Assembly: GCA_003138355.1 (NCBI GenBank)
Contig: PLFX01000025.1
Location: 27,318-91,317, forward strand
DNA length: 64,000 bases
Source: Solirubrobacterales bacterium
GTDB lineage: Bacteria > Actinomycetota > Thermoleophilia > Solirubrobacterales > Solirubrobacteraceae
Direction of reading: 5' to 3'
Shown here: one piece after another, positions 29,984 through 41,848 of the stretch
Position numbering within the stretch: the first letter of the stretch is position 1
Layout: every line of letters starts with the position of its first letter
The notes under the pieces: model-generated
The model's input: the letters and a program-made list of their open reading frames with translations, nothing else
Told to the model about the DNA's origin: nothing
The model's database searches: none
Made by a program: the position numbers and the translations under genes

Positions 29984-30013
29984 GCTCTGAGGCAATCCGC
30001 GGGCCCGCCGCGG

Positions 30014-30019
30014 TACGAT
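30014..30019 (+). promoter_or_regulatory. Candidate -10 (TACGAT) before the E1 alpha gene
   Basis: TACGAT fits TANNNT and ends eight bases before the proposed TTG start at 30028. No Shine-Dalgarno is seen. The context suggests a leaderless transcript with an unusual TTG. Confidence 0.35.
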
Positions 30020-30027
30020 CGCGCAGT

Positions 30028-31077
30028 TTGAGCACTCTGCCCACGACCGGCGCCGCGGAGGGCACGCGCGAGGGGCCCTACCTCGAGCTGCCGGATCGTG
30101 TCTCGCTCTACAGGTTCATGGCGCTGCAGCGCGCTGTCGAGGAGCGCGGGCTCTCGCTCTACAAGCAGGGCAGGGTGCCGGGCTCCTATTACGACGGTCG
30201 CGGTCAGGAGGCGACCTGCGTCGGCGCCACCTACGCGCTCAACGCGGCTGACACGGTCTGCCCGCTGATCCGCGACATGGGCGCCCACCTCGTGCGCGGA
30301 ACGACGCCGCTCGCGATCCTCGCCCACTATCTCGGGCGCGCCGGCGGGGTGGGTCGCGGGCGCGACGGCAACGTCCACCTCGGCGAAGCCTCGCGCGGCG
30401 TCGTCGGAATGACTTCGATGCTCGCCGATATGGTGGTCGTCGCGGCGGGAATGGCGCTCGCCTTCAAGCTCCGCGGCGAGCCGCGCTGCTCGCTCGCATT
30501 CTTCGGCGACGGCGCGACATCCGTCGGGGACTGGCACGAGGCGGTCAACTTCGCGGCGATCGAGCGCCTGCCGCTGATCCTCGTTCTCGAGCTGAACGGC
30601 TACGCGTACTCGACGCCGAGCGCCGCCCAGTTCCCGGTTCACCCGCTCGCGCGCGCGACCGCCTACGGGATCCACGGCGAGCCGGTCGACGGCAACGACG
30701 TCGAGGCGGTCTTCGAGGTGACGCGCCAGGCGCGCGAGCGCGCGCTTGCCGGCGAGGGTCCGACGCTGATCGCAGCGAAGACGATGCGCATGCACGGGCA
30801 CGGCGCGCACGACGATGCGCGCTACGTCCCGGCTGAGCTGCTTGCGAAGTGGGAGGCGCGCGATCCGCTCGCGCGCCAGCGCGGCCGTCTCGTCGAGCTG
30901 GGCGTCGACGTCGCGGCGATCGATGCCGCGGTGGCCGAGGAGGTCGCGGCGGCAGCGCAGGCCGCGCTCGCGATGCCGGCGCCGGACGCCGCGAGCGCGA
31001 CGGTCGGTGTGTACGCCGCGAGCGAGCCGACGCCGCTCGGGCGCGGCGAGGCACCTTGGAGCGGCTTTTGCAGCTGA
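30028..31077 (+). CDS. 2-oxoacid dehydrogenase (pyruvate/acetoin/branched-chain) E1 component alpha subunit
   Basis: A 349-aa TPP-binding subunit of a 2-oxoacid dehydrogenase complex, which decarboxylates the oxoacid and transfers the acyl group to lipoyl-E2. The TPP motif begins at FFGDGATSVGDWHEAVNFAA and ends at LELNGYAYSTP. DMGAHLVRG and GRGRDGNVHLG are further family marks. The proposed start is TTG; the next in-frame ATG (30118) would remove about 30 conserved residues. Operon order is E1a-E1b-E2, with overlapping genes. Pyruvate is the default guess, but acetoin or branched-chain oxoacids are equally possible. Confidence 0.9.
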   Translation: MSTLPTTGAAEGTREGPYLELPDRVSLYRFMALQRAVEERGLSLYKQGRVPGSYYDGRGQEATCVGATYALNAADTVCPLIRDMGAHLVRGTTPLAILAHYLGRAGGVGRGRDGNVHLGEASRGVVGMTSMLADMVVVAAGMALAFKLRGEPRCSLAFFGDGATSVGDWHEAVNFAAIERLPLILVLELNGYAYSTPSAAQFPVHPLARATAYGIHGEPVDGNDVEAVFEVTRQARERALAGEGPTLIAAKTMRMHGHGAHDDARYVPAELLAKWEARDPLARQRGRLVELGVDVAAIDAAVAEEVAAAAQAALAMPAPDAASATVGVYAASEPTPLGRGEAPWSGFCS

Positions 31078-32030
31078 CCTACCTCGAGGCGATCTCCGAT
31101 GGTCTGCGCTGCGCATTGCGCGAGGACGACCGTGTCTTCCTACTCGGGGAGGACATCGGCGTGATGGGCGGGGCGTTCAAGGTGACCGCCGGCCTGCTCG
31201 ACGAGTTCGGTCCCGAACGCGTCATCGACACGCCGATCTCCGAGGAGATGATCGTCGGGGGCGCGGTCGGCGCCGCGATCGTCGGCATGCGCCCGATCTG
31301 CGAGATGCAATTCGCCGATTTCGTCGCCTGCGGTTTCGACCAGATCGTCAACGTCGCCGGCAAGCTCCACTATCGCCTCGAGCTCGCGGCACCGATCGTG
31401 ATCCGCCTGCCCTGTGGCGGTGGGGTCTCGGGCGGGCCCTACCACTCGGCCAACCCGGAGGCCTGGTTCCTGCACGCGCCCGGCCTGAAGGTCGTCGCGC
31501 CGTCGACGGCCGAGGACGCGAAGGGCCTTCTGCTCGCGGCGCTCGCCGACCCCAATCCCGTCATCTTCATGGAGCACAAGGGGCTCTACCGGAGGGTTCG
31601 CGGGGAGGTACCGGAGGGCCCGTACGAGACGCCGTTCGAGGCTCGAACGGTGCGCGATGGCGACGATCTCGTCGTGATCACCTACGGTGCGATGGTGCAC
31701 GCGGCGGCGGCTGCGATCGAGCAGCTCGACGGTGCGAGCGTCCGCTTGCTCGACCTGCGCTCGCTCGAGCCGCTCGACGAGGAGGCGATCCTCGCCGCAG
31801 CGCGCGAGTGCTCGAAGGTTGTGATCGTCGACGAGGCCAACTACACGTGCGCGATCGGCGCGCAGGTCTCCGCGCTGATCGCTGAGCGCGCGTTCGAGGA
31901 CCTCGACGGGCCGATCATCCGCGTCGCGACGCCGGATGTCCCGATTCCATTCGCCCCTGAGCTCGAGCGCGCGGTACTGCCGAGCGTCGAGCGCATTCGC
32001 GCCGCGATCACCGAGCTGCTCGCCTACTGA
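31068..32030 (+). CDS. 2-oxoacid dehydrogenase E1 component beta subunit
   Basis: A protein of about 320 aa with the pyrimidine-binding and transketolase-C domains that complete the E1 active site. Motifs include LLGEDIGVMGGAFKVT, DTPISEEMIVG, GMRPICEMQFADF and PYHSANPEAWF. No ATG is available near the conserved N-terminus. TTG at 31068 has GGAG six bases upstream, inside the last codons of E1 alpha (10-nt overlap), so translation is coupled. The stop overlaps the E2 ATG by one base (TGATG). Confidence 0.92.
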   Translation: MQLTYLEAISDGLRCALREDDRVFLLGEDIGVMGGAFKVTAGLLDEFGPERVIDTPISEEMIVGGAVGAAIVGMRPICEMQFADFVACGFDQIVNVAGKLHYRLELAAPIVIRLPCGGGVSGGPYHSANPEAWFLHAPGLKVVAPSTAEDAKGLLLAALADPNPVIFMEHKGLYRRVRGEVPEGPYETPFEARTVRDGDDLVVITYGAMVHAAAAAIEQLDGASVRLLDLRSLEPLDEEAILAAARECSKVVIVDEANYTCAIGAQVSALIAERAFEDLDGPIIRVATPDVPIPFAPELERAVLPSVERIRAAITELLAY

Positions 32031-33163
32031 TGGCCTCCGACACCCGCGTCGACGTGCTCCTGCCATCGCTTGGCATCTCGGTCGTCGAGGGCACGATCGT
32101 GCGCTGGCGCAAGCAGCCGGGTGACGCGGTCGTCTACGAGGAGCCGATCTGTGACATCGCGACCGACAAGATCGAATCCGAGCTGCCGGCGCCGGCCACC
32201 GGCACGCTCGTCGAGATCCTCGTCGAGGAGGGGGAGACCGTTGACGTGGGGACGGCGATCGCGGTCGTGCTGACCGACCAGGACCGCGCCGACGCGATTG
32301 CCGCCCGGCAGGAGACCGTGCTCGACACGGCCTACGGCGTGCCGTTGGCGCCGGGCGAGCCAGGTGCCGTCTCGCCGGTCGTGGCGCGGCTTGCGAAGGA
32401 CCTCGGCGTCGACCTCGCGCAGGTGAACGGCACCGGGGCGGGTGGTCGGATCCGCAAGCAGGACGTGATCGCCGCGGCCGATCAGGACAAGGTCGCCGCG
32501 CGCTACGAGCCGCCGCCGCCGGTCGCGCTGTCGCACATGCGTCGCTCGATCGGCGCCCACATGAAGCGCTCCCTCGACACGGCCGCGACCGTCACCTCCT
32601 GGATCGAGGTCGACTTCAGCGCGATCGAGCGTACGCGCATGGAGATCGGCACGACCGCACTACCGATCGTCGCCAAGGCGACGCTCCAGACGCTGGGCGA
32701 GTTCCCCGACCTCAACGCATGGGTCGACGGCGAGCGCTTCACGCGCCACGAGACCGTCAACCTCGGCATCGCCGTGGCGATCGAGGGCGGCCTGATCGTG
32801 CCGGTGATCCGATCGGCGGAGCTTCTGTCGGTGCTCGAGCTCGGGAGCGCGATCCGCGAGCTCGCCGGGCGCGCGCGCGCCGGCGAGCTGGCGCCCGACG
32901 AGCTCGCCGACGGCACGTTCACGATCACCAACCCCGGCCAGTTCGGCACGGTCATGGCGACCCCGGTGATCAGCCAGCCGCAGGTGGCGATCCTCGACGT
33001 CGAGGCGATCGTGCGCCGGCCGGTCGTCGTGGATGACGAGATCGTGGTCCGCTCGATCTGCATCCTCGGCCTGTCATGGGACCATCGTGCGCTCGACGGC
33101 GCGATCGCGGCTCGCTTTCTCGGCGCCCTGCGCCGCCGCCTCGAATCGTGGGGCGCCGGCTAG
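32030..33163 (+). CDS. Dihydrolipoamide acyltransferase (E2) of 2-oxoacid dehydrogenase
   Basis: A 377-aa E2 protein. One lipoyl domain (about 4-80) has the lipoylated lysine in IATDKIESE. A peripheral-subunit-binding domain lies at about 115-150 (SPVVARLAKDLGVDL). The catalytic domain (about 165-377) ends with SWDHRALDGA, the HxxxDG active site. No E3 (lipoamide dehydrogenase) gene follows, so it must be supplied from elsewhere. The gene ends in a 4-nt tail-to-tail overlap with the next minus-strand gene. Confidence 0.92.
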   Translation: MASDTRVDVLLPSLGISVVEGTIVRWRKQPGDAVVYEEPICDIATDKIESELPAPATGTLVEILVEEGETVDVGTAIAVVLTDQDRADAIAARQETVLDTAYGVPLAPGEPGAVSPVVARLAKDLGVDLAQVNGTGAGGRIRKQDVIAAADQDKVAARYEPPPPVALSHMRRSIGAHMKRSLDTAATVTSWIEVDFSAIERTRMEIGTTALPIVAKATLQTLGEFPDLNAWVDGERFTRHETVNLGIAVAIEGGLIVPVIRSAELLSVLELGSAIRELAGRARAGELAPDELADGTFTITNPGQFGTVMATPVISQPQVAILDVEAIVRRPVVVDDEIVVRSICILGLSWDHRALDGAIAARFLGALRRRLESWGAG

Positions 33164-34107
33164 GCGGTCAGCTGACCGAGGCCCGCGCGGTAGAACGCGA
33201 GCGCCGCGCCTCGCTGAGATGGGGAGTTCACGATGTCGGCGTAGGCGAGCTCCGCCCCAGAGAAGCCCCTCGCTTGCCAAAGCTCGCCCGCAGGCGTCTT
33301 GCCCCACGGTGCCACGTACAGGTAAGGCTCCGGGTGATCCGCGTCGCCAGGCGAGAGACCGTAGGTCGCGCGTGCTCCGGCTGCCTCGTTGCCGAGCTCG
33401 ATTGCGACGTCGAAGTGCTCGGGCCACAGCTGCACGCACGAGGGCTCGAGCTTTCGCGCGCCGTAGCGCAGCTCCGCGAGCACCGAGCTCGCGAACCCGT
33501 AGAGCTCGCCGAGCGCAGCAGCCGAGGCGCCGTCCACGGCCAGCGGCTCGGCCCCGTCCGCGCGCGACGCTCCCGCGAGCTCGCCGAGCAGCTCGCGTGC
33601 AGCCTCGAGCGTTTCGATCGGCGCGCGCCAAGCGCGCCGGCGCTCCTGCACGACGAGCGCGTCTGCTTCCACTCGCACCTGTGCGTCCGCCCCGAAGAAC
33701 GGCGTCCCGAACCCACCGAGCGTCCAGCGCAGGCCGATCTTCCCGTTGGCTGCCTCGCGCGCCGGCGAGATCACGCAGAGCGCCAGCGCATGCAGCGCCG
33801 CGCGCGTCTGCTCGAAGCTCGCCGGTAGCTCGCCGAGGCGCCGGTAGGGTCCAAGCCAGCGGGTGGCGCACCACTCGTACAGCGCCGGGTCGTCGGCTGC
33901 GAGAGTTTCCCATCGCCACTCCGGCGGCCCAAACGGCCGTACGACGGCGCTCCCCTCTGGCTCGTGGTCCGCGAACCAAGGCGGCTCGTCCACAGCCGGC
34001 GGCGCCGGCTCGAGCACGAGAACGTCACACGCCTCCTCGCGCACCCGCTGCGCCCAGCCCAGCGCCTCCGCGCGCGGATTCCGAGCTGCGATTTCCTGCA
34101 CCGGCAA
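33160..34107 (-). CDS. Conserved-looking protein of unknown function
   Basis: About 315 aa, soluble, no signal peptide or membrane segment. It is rich in Trp, Glu and Ala, with repeated patterns such as ANGKIGLRWTLGGFGTPFFG, CVQLWPEHFDVAIELG and PYLYVAPWG, typical of a compact beta-rich enzyme-like fold. I do not recognise the family with confidence; the WPEHFD and YVAPW parts recall some uncharacterised actinobacterial proteins. The start is TTG at 34107 or GTG at 34101; no ribosome-binding site decides this. It overlaps E2 by 4 nt at its 3' end. Confidence 0.7.
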   Translation of the reverse strand: MPVQEIAARNPRAEALGWAQRVREEACDVLVLEPAPPAVDEPPWFADHEPEGSAVVRPFGPPEWRWETLAADDPALYEWCATRWLGPYRRLGELPASFEQTRAALHALALCVISPAREAANGKIGLRWTLGGFGTPFFGADAQVRVEADALVVQERRRAWRAPIETLEAARELLGELAGASRADGAEPLAVDGASAAALGELYGFASSVLAELRYGARKLEPSCVQLWPEHFDVAIELGNEAAGARATYGLSPGDADHPEPYLYVAPWGKTPAGELWQARGFSGAELAYADIVNSPSQRGAALAFYRAGLGQLTA

Positions 34108-34164
34108 GTAGTAGCACGCCCAACGCCGCGTCCACCAAGGCGACCCGGCGTCCGGTCCGGGACG

Positions 34165-34935
34165 CTAGGGCTCGAGCGCTCCGGCGTAGAGCGCGAAGTG
34201 CCCGCCCTGCGGGTCATGGACGCCGGCGATCTTCGCCACGCCGATGTCCGTCGGCCCAAACGTCGTACCGCCGCCGAGCTCGCCGACCCGCGCCAGCGCG
34301 GCGTCGATGTCCTCGACCGCGAAGTAGACGAGCCAGGTCGGCATCATCCCCTCCTGCAGCTCCATCACGCCGCCGTTCCCATGCCCGTCGTTGCTCACCA
34401 CGAGGTAGGGCATCGCCGAGCCCTCGAACGGCTCGATGCTCCAGCCGAAGAGATCGCCGTAGAAGGCGGTCGAGGCGTCCGTGTCCGCCGAGTAGAGCTC
34501 GTTCCAGCACCAGGCGCCCGGCGCGTTGACGAGCTCGGCGCCAAACGTGCCGCCCGGTTGCCAGAGCATCACGAACGCGCCCTGCGGATCCTGGAGGACG
34601 GCCATGCGTCCCGCGTCCATCACGTCGAATGGGGGAGCGTGCAGGATCGCGCCGAGCTCGCGGGCGCGCTCCGCGCTCGAGTCGACGTCCGCCACGCTGA
34701 CGTAGGAGTTCCAGACCGGTGGCATGCCCTGCTGGTTCTCGTTCTGCGGGCTGATCGCGCAGACCGTGCCGCCGCCAAGGGTCATGATCGAGTAGACGGC
34801 GCCTTCGCCAACAGGCCGGTCGTCGGCCTCCCAGCCGAACAGGCTCATGTAGAAGCTCTTGGCCGCCGTGTGGTCGGGCGTCGACAGGTCGACCCAGCAG
34901 AAGGTCCCCGGCTTGTATTCCGTCCGCTCGCCCAT
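34165..34935 (-). CDS. VOC family protein with two glyoxalase/bleomycin-resistance-like domains
   Basis: A 256-aa protein made of two tandem vicinal-oxygen-chelate domains (about 5-120 and 135-250). Each starts with a conserved pattern (FCWVDLSTPDHTAAKSFY and WCWNELYSADTDASTAFYG) and contains FGW after it. Such proteins bind a metal and small molecules; substrates vary widely and none can be assigned. The start MGERTEYK at 34935 is chosen over an upstream one, since family members begin just before the first strand. Confidence 0.85.
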   Translation of the reverse strand: MGERTEYKPGTFCWVDLSTPDHTAAKSFYMSLFGWEADDRPVGEGAVYSIMTLGGGTVCAISPQNENQQGMPPVWNSYVSVADVDSSAERARELGAILHAPPFDVMDAGRMAVLQDPQGAFVMLWQPGGTFGAELVNAPGAWCWNELYSADTDASTAFYGDLFGWSIEPFEGSAMPYLVVSNDGHGNGGVMELQEGMMPTWLVYFAVEDIDAALARVGELGGGTTFGPTDIGVAKIAGVHDPQGGHFALYAGALEP

Positions 34936-34987
34936 TGCGTCTAAGCCTAGCGCCACGCACACCGCGGCCGTGAAGATCCGGTGACGC

Positions 34988-35749
34988 TCACACGAGTCGC
35001 ACGATCGCGATGATCGCGACGGCCACGATCAGCGCCCGCAGCGCGGTCGGTGGCAGTCGCCGGCCGTAGCGCGCGCCGATGATCCCGCCGCTGATCGATG
35101 ACACGGCGAGCAGGCCCGCGACGGCCCAGTCGACGTGCGGCGCGGCGAAGGCGAAGACGATTCCGGCGGTCAGGTTGGCCAGCCCTGCCAGCAGGTTCTT
35201 CACCGCGTTGGCGCGATGCAGCCCCTCGTTCAGGCCGATCGCGAGGATCGAGATCAGGATGATCCCTTGAGCCGCGCCGAAGTAGCCGCCGTAGACGCCC
35301 GTGAGCAGCACGGCGGCGAACAGCCCCGCACTGGGGGCGTGCGGGTTGTGCTCGCGTGCGGCAGAGTGGCGCGCGAGGCGCGCGCTCAGGCGGGGCTGCA
35401 CAACGATCAGGACGAGCGCCAGGACGATGAAGACGGGCACGATCGACTTGAACGCCGAGGGCGGCAGCACGAGCAGCAACACCGCCCCGGCGACGGCTCC
35501 GATCACGGTCGCGAGCGCAAGGCGGGCAGCGCGCCGCCCCTGACCCTCCAGGTCGCGGCGATAGCCGACAGCGCCCGTGAGCGCCCCAGGCGCGAGGCCA
35601 AGGCTGTTCGAGACGTTGGCGGTCACGGGCGCAAACCCCCACGCCAGCAGCACCGGGAACGTGATCAGAGTCCCCGAGCCGACGACCACGTTGATCGTTC
35701 CCGCCGCCAGCCCTGCGGCGAGGATCGAGAGGATCTCGAGCGCGCTCAC
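34988..35749 (-). CDS. TSUP family membrane transporter (TauE/SafE-like)
   Basis: A 253-aa polytopic membrane protein with about eight hydrophobic segments, arranged as two related halves. [19 protein letters not shown] near residue 21 and [12 protein letters not shown] near residue 145 are typical of the TSUP family. Members export sulfite, sulfoacetate or other organosulfonates, or import related anions; the substrate here is unknown. A GTG start at 35749 is proposed. It is divergent from aconitase, with only about 50 nt between the starts. Confidence 0.85.
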   Translation of the reverse strand: MSALEILSILAAGLAAGTINVVVGSGTLITFPVLLAWGFAPVTANVSNSLGLAPGALTGAVGYRRDLEGQGRRAARLALATVIGAVAGAVLLLVLPPSAFKSIVPVFIVLALVLIVVQPRLSARLARHSAAREHNPHAPSAGLFAAVLLTGVYGGYFGAAQGIILISILAIGLNEGLHRANAVKNLLAGLANLTAGIVFAFAAPHVDWAVAGLLAVSSISGGIIGARYGRRLPPTALRALIVAVAIIAIVRLV

Positions 35750-35785
35750 CGCGGCGAGCCTACCGGGCGCCTGCAGCCCGGCTGC

Positions 35786-35791
35786 GATAAT
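35786..35791 (+). promoter_or_regulatory. Candidate -10 (GATAAT) for a leaderless aconitase transcript
   Basis: GATAAT differs from the TATAAT consensus by one base and ends seven bases before the aconitase ATG. That is the spacing expected if transcription begins at the start codon. No Shine-Dalgarno is seen. Confidence 0.5.
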
Positions 35792-35798
35792 TCGCTCG

Positions 35799-38543
<2,745 letters not shown>

Positions 38544-38550
38544 TGTGGCG

Positions 38551-38570
38551 GGGCCGTGCTGGACCGGCCC
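38551..38570 (+). terminator. Possible terminator hairpin after aconitase
   Basis: GGGCCG and CGGCCC flank an 8-nt loop, starting 8 nt after the stop codon. The stem is only 6 bp and no T-run follows, so support is weak. Confidence 0.3.
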
Positions 38571-38680
38571 TCCTCAGGCTTCTCCCGTGCGCCGCGCATG
38601 TGACGCGGTGGCTTGACGGGGCGCCGCGTGCGCGGGCGTGGTGATGGGCGCTAACCGTCGTGGCTTACGCCGCAAATGCC

Positions 38681-38686
38681 TAGGAT
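38681..38686 (+). promoter_or_regulatory. Candidate -10 (TAGGAT) for a leaderless ABC-kinase transcript
   Basis: TAGGAT fits TANNNT and ends seven bases before the ATG at 38694. It supports that ATG as the true start over the in-frame ATG at 38676, which would overlap the promoter element. Confidence 0.45.
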
Positions 38687-38693
38687 GGTCGTC

Positions 38694-41150
38694 ATGCCCA
38701 GAGAATCGGCGGTGCGCGCGAGCGCACCGCTCTTGCGCGTGCGGGCGCTCAGCGTGCGCTACGAGGGTTTCAATGCGCTCGACGCGCTCGACCTCGATAT
38801 TCGCTCCGGCGAGACCGTCGCGCTCGCCGGCGAGAACGGGGCGGGGAAGTCGACACTCGTGCGCTGCATCGGCGGCGACATGGCCCCGACCAGCGGCCAC
38901 GTCTACCTCAATGGCAATCGGGTGGGGTCGACGCCCGCAGCGGCAACGCGGCGCGGCATCACGGTCGTCTGGCAGAACCTCGTGCTCTGTGACAACCTCG
39001 ATGTCGCGGCAAACCTCCTCCTCGGCAGAGAGAGTTCCCCCCTGCTGCGCTCGACGCCGCGCTTTCACGAAGCCGCGAGGGAGCTGCTCGCGGATCTCGG
39101 GATCGCCTTGACCGATACGACGCGCCGGGTCGGGACATTGTCCGGCGGCGAGCGCCAGCTCGTCGCCGTCGCGCGCGCGATGGCCAGCCGGCCCAAGCTG
39201 CTCGTGCTCGACGAGCCCACGACGGCGCTCGGCGTGAACGAGTCGGCACAGGTCGACAAGCTGATGGGGACCGTACGCGAGCGCGGCACGACCGTGCTGC
39301 TCGTCTCGCACGACATCGATCAGATATTCCGCCTTGCCGACCGCATCGTCGTGCTGCGCCGCGGACGGATCGCCGCGGACGTCAATCCGGCCGAATCGCA
39401 CCCCGAGGACATTGTCGCCTTCATCTCCGGTCAGCCGGTCGATTCCTCCGCCCGCCGGCAGCTGAGCCGGCTGCACGGCCTCGCGGATCAGCTTGCGTCG
39501 GCGGAGCCCTCCTCGAGCCTGCCATTGATCGTGTCGGCGCTCGCCGGCGCGCTCGGGGCGCCGCGGTTGTGCGTGCATCTCGTCGAGGACCGGCGGCTGC
39601 GCGTCGCAGGCGCGCTTGGCCTGCCGACCGCGATCGCCGACGCGTGGTCGGACCTGCCGTTCGACGTTGCCGGCGGCCCGGTCGGAGTGGCCGCCCATTC
39701 TGGCGAGGCCGTGATCGATTTCGATATCCGGTCGAGCTCGGCCTGGGCCCCATGGCGGTCGTTGGCAACCGAGGCACGCGTGCGCAGCTCCTGGTCGGTC
39801 CCGGTGATGGGCGCCGACGGCGTGCTCGGCGTGATCACCGTCTTTCGCGAGGTCCCCGGGTACCCGCCGAGCGACGAGCGCCAGCTCGTGAACCTTTACG
39901 CCGGCTACATCGCCAGCGCCGTCGAGCGGGAGCGCCTGCTCGGCGAGCTCACCGGGCGCAACCGCGTCCTCGAGACGATCCGCGTCGTGCTCGAAACGCT
40001 CGCCGGCCCGCCGTTTGCCGAAGCCCTCACGAGCGTGCTGAACACGCTTCGTGAAGGTCTCCTCGCCGAGCGCGTGGCATTGCTGACCCTCTCAGGCTCA
40101 GTCGACGGTGCCGAGAGTTGGCTCACGGTCGACTCCTCCGGCGCGAAGGTGCCGCCATCCGCCGGCCTGCTCGAGGCGGGGGCGGTTATGCGCCGGGGCG
40201 AAGTGCGTGAAGGTCGCGCGGCGAGCATCGTGCCGGCCGGCGGCGACGGTTGCATGGCGGTGCGCTTCTCGGCCCCGGACGGCGGCGGCATCCTGATCGC
40301 GCAGTGGCGGGCGACGGCGGCCCCGCCAGATGTCGTCGCGCTGATGGAGGACACCGCCAACTCACTACGCCTGGCTCGCGAGCGCGAGGAATCGGAGCGT
40401 GCTCGTCAGGAGGCGAGCGCCCTGCGACGCTCGCGGGAGCTCCAGCGAGGGTTCCTCTCGCGCCTCAGCCACGAGCTACGCACGCCGCTGACGGCGATCG
40501 GGGGCTACGCGTCGAGCCTGATGGCGCCTGACGTCACCTGGGATCGTGCGTCGGAGACGCGCTTCCTCACGCGAATCGGCGCCGAGTCAGCCCGCCTCGG
40601 CCGGCTGGTCGGCGACCTACTCGATTTCTCGGCGATCGAGTCCTCGACGATGCGGATGCTGCCGGACTGGTGCGAGCTGCCGCTGGTCATCGATGCCGCG
40701 ATCGCATGCCTTTCGCCGACCCAGGCGGCTGTGATCGACGTCGATTGCCAAGACGATCTGCCGGTGATCTGGGCGGACCACGATCGGCTCGAGCAGGTCT
40801 TCTTGAACCTGCTCGAGAATGCGCTGCGCCACAATCCCCCCGGTACGCGGGTTGTGGTCAACGCGACCGGGGACGAGGGGCAGGGCGTCTTTGTGACCGT
40901 GACCGACGACGGCGGTGGGCTTCCCGGGGAAGTGGCGAGTGCGCTGTTCGAGGCGCGCAGCGGCGGCGTCGGTCCAGCGGCCGGGGCCGGCCTCGGACTC
41001 TCGATCGCCAAAGGCATCGTTGATGCGCATCTCGGCGAGATCGCGCTCGAACGGCTCGAGCACGGCACGCGCTTTTCCGTGAAGCTGCCGATTGGCGAAC
41101 CGGACCCATCGCACCGCTACACGGAGGACCATGACCTCGCCGACGTCTGA
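38694..41150 (+). CDS. Fusion of sugar-type ABC ATPase, two GAF-like domains and a histidine kinase
   Basis: An 818-aa, apparently soluble protein. Residues about 13-248 are a complete ABC ATPase: Walker A GENGAGKS (46-53), Q-loop VWQN (Gln94), signature LSGGE (149-153), Walker B LLVLDEP (169-175), H-loop His206. Two regulatory regions of GAF type follow (about 270-410 and 425-560). A histidine kinase core then begins with His593 in SRLSHELRTP, with N-box NLLENALRHN (705-714), DDGGGLPGE and GAGLGLSIAKG. The ATPase is a close relative of the transporter ATPase at 43284-44174, sharing EPTxALGV and LCDNLD blocks. It overlaps its response regulator by 20 nt. I know of no characterised ABC-ATPase/histidine-kinase fusion. 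Sensing ATPase occupancy or transporter activity is inference. Confidence 0.9.
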   Translation: MPRESAVRASAPLLRVRALSVRYEGFNALDALDLDIRSGETVALAGENGAGKSTLVRCIGGDMAPTSGHVYLNGNRVGSTPAAATRRGITVVWQNLVLCDNLDVAANLLLGRESSPLLRSTPRFHEAARELLADLGIALTDTTRRVGTLSGGERQLVAVARAMASRPKLLVLDEPTTALGVNESAQVDKLMGTVRERGTTVLLVSHDIDQIFRLADRIVVLRRGRIAADVNPAESHPEDIVAFISGQPVDSSARRQLSRLHGLADQLASAEPSSSLPLIVSALAGALGAPRLCVHLVEDRRLRVAGALGLPTAIADAWSDLPFDVAGGPVGVAAHSGEAVIDFDIRSSSAWAPWRSLATEARVRSSWSVPVMGADGVLGVITVFREVPGYPPSDERQLVNLYAGYIASAVERERLLGELTGRNRVLETIRVVLETLAGPPFAEALTSVLNTLREGLLAERVALLTLSGSVDGAESWLTVDSSGAKVPPSAGLLEAGAVMRRGEVREGRAASIVPAGGDGCMAVRFSAPDGGGILIAQWRATAAPPDVVALMEDTANSLRLAREREESERARQEASALRRSRELQRGFLSRLSHELRTPLTAIGGYASSLMAPDVTWDRASETRFLTRIGAESARLGRLVGDLLDFSAIESSTMRMLPDWCELPLVIDAAIACLSPTQAAVIDVDCQDDLPVIWADHDRLEQVFLNLLENALRHNPPGTRVVVNATGDEGQGVFVTVTDDGGGLPGEVASALFEARSGGVGPAAGAGLGLSIAKGIVDAHLGEIALERLEHGTRFSVKLPIGEPDPSHRYTEDHDLADV

Positions 41151-41847
41151 GACAGCGCTCGCCACGAAGATCCTGGTGGTCGAGGACGACCCGAACATCG
41201 TCGACCTGATTCGCTCGAACCTCACCGTGCGGGGCTTCGACACGGTCGTGTCCACGGACGGCGCTCGGGTGCTGCAGATCCTCGAAACCGAGCAGCCCGA
41301 CCTGATCCTGCTCGACCTCATGCTGCCGTCCGTCGACGGCTTCGAGCTCTGCAAGCAGGTCCGCGAGCGTTCGAGCGTCGGCGTTGTCGTGGTCTCCGCG
41401 CGCGGCGGCGATCACGACAAGGTCGCGGCGCTCAACCTGGGCGCCGATGACTACCTGACAAAGCCGTTCAGCATCGACGAGCTCCTCGCACGCATCAGTG
41501 CCACGCTGCGGCGCACGCGCCCCGCTCCCGCCGAGGCGCAGAGCACGCTGGTCGCGCTCGGCGACGGGCTCGAGATGGACCTCGCCGGGCGCCAGGTCAC
41601 GCGCGATGGTGCCCCCCTCCATCTGACGCCGACGGAGTTCGCATTGCTACGAGAGCTGGTGGTCAATCGCGGCAAGCTGCTGACGCACGCGCAGCTGCTG
41701 CGGCGCGTCTGGGGGCCAGGGTATGAAACTGAGACGGAGTACGTCCGAGTCTACGTGCGCCGCCTACGCGCCAAGCTGGAGCCCGCCGGGAGTCCGCCGC
41801 TGATCCTCACCCAGCCCCGGGTCGGCTACCGGCTCGCCGCCGAATAA
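41131..41847 (+). CDS. OmpR/PhoB-type response regulator
   Basis: A 238-aa regulator. The receiver (about 12-125) has the acidic pair in VVEDD, acceptor Asp in LILLDLMLP near residue 60, and Lys in YLTKPFS. The winged-helix DNA-binding domain (about 140-238) has LTPTEFALLRELV and YVRVYVRRLRAKLE. A Shine-Dalgarno GGAGG lies just upstream of the ATG, within the end of the fused kinase gene (20-nt overlap). This makes it the clear partner of that kinase. Its likely target is the palindromic site that begins two bases after its own stop codon, upstream of the sugar transporter genes. Confidence 0.93.
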   Translation: MTSPTSETALATKILVVEDDPNIVDLIRSNLTVRGFDTVVSTDGARVLQILETEQPDLILLDLMLPSVDGFELCKQVRERSSVGVVVVSARGGDHDKVAALNLGADDYLTKPFSIDELLARISATLRRTRPAPAEAQSTLVALGDGLEMDLAGRQVTRDGAPLHLTPTEFALLRELVVNRGKLLTHAQLLRRVWGPGYETETEYVRVYVRRLRAKLEPAGSPPLILTQPRVGYRLAAE

Positions 41848-41848
41848 A

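Noticed and set aside
31079..31363. Minus-strand open frames inside the E1/E2 operon
   Set aside because: They mirror strong coding frames of conserved enzymes and have no independent support.
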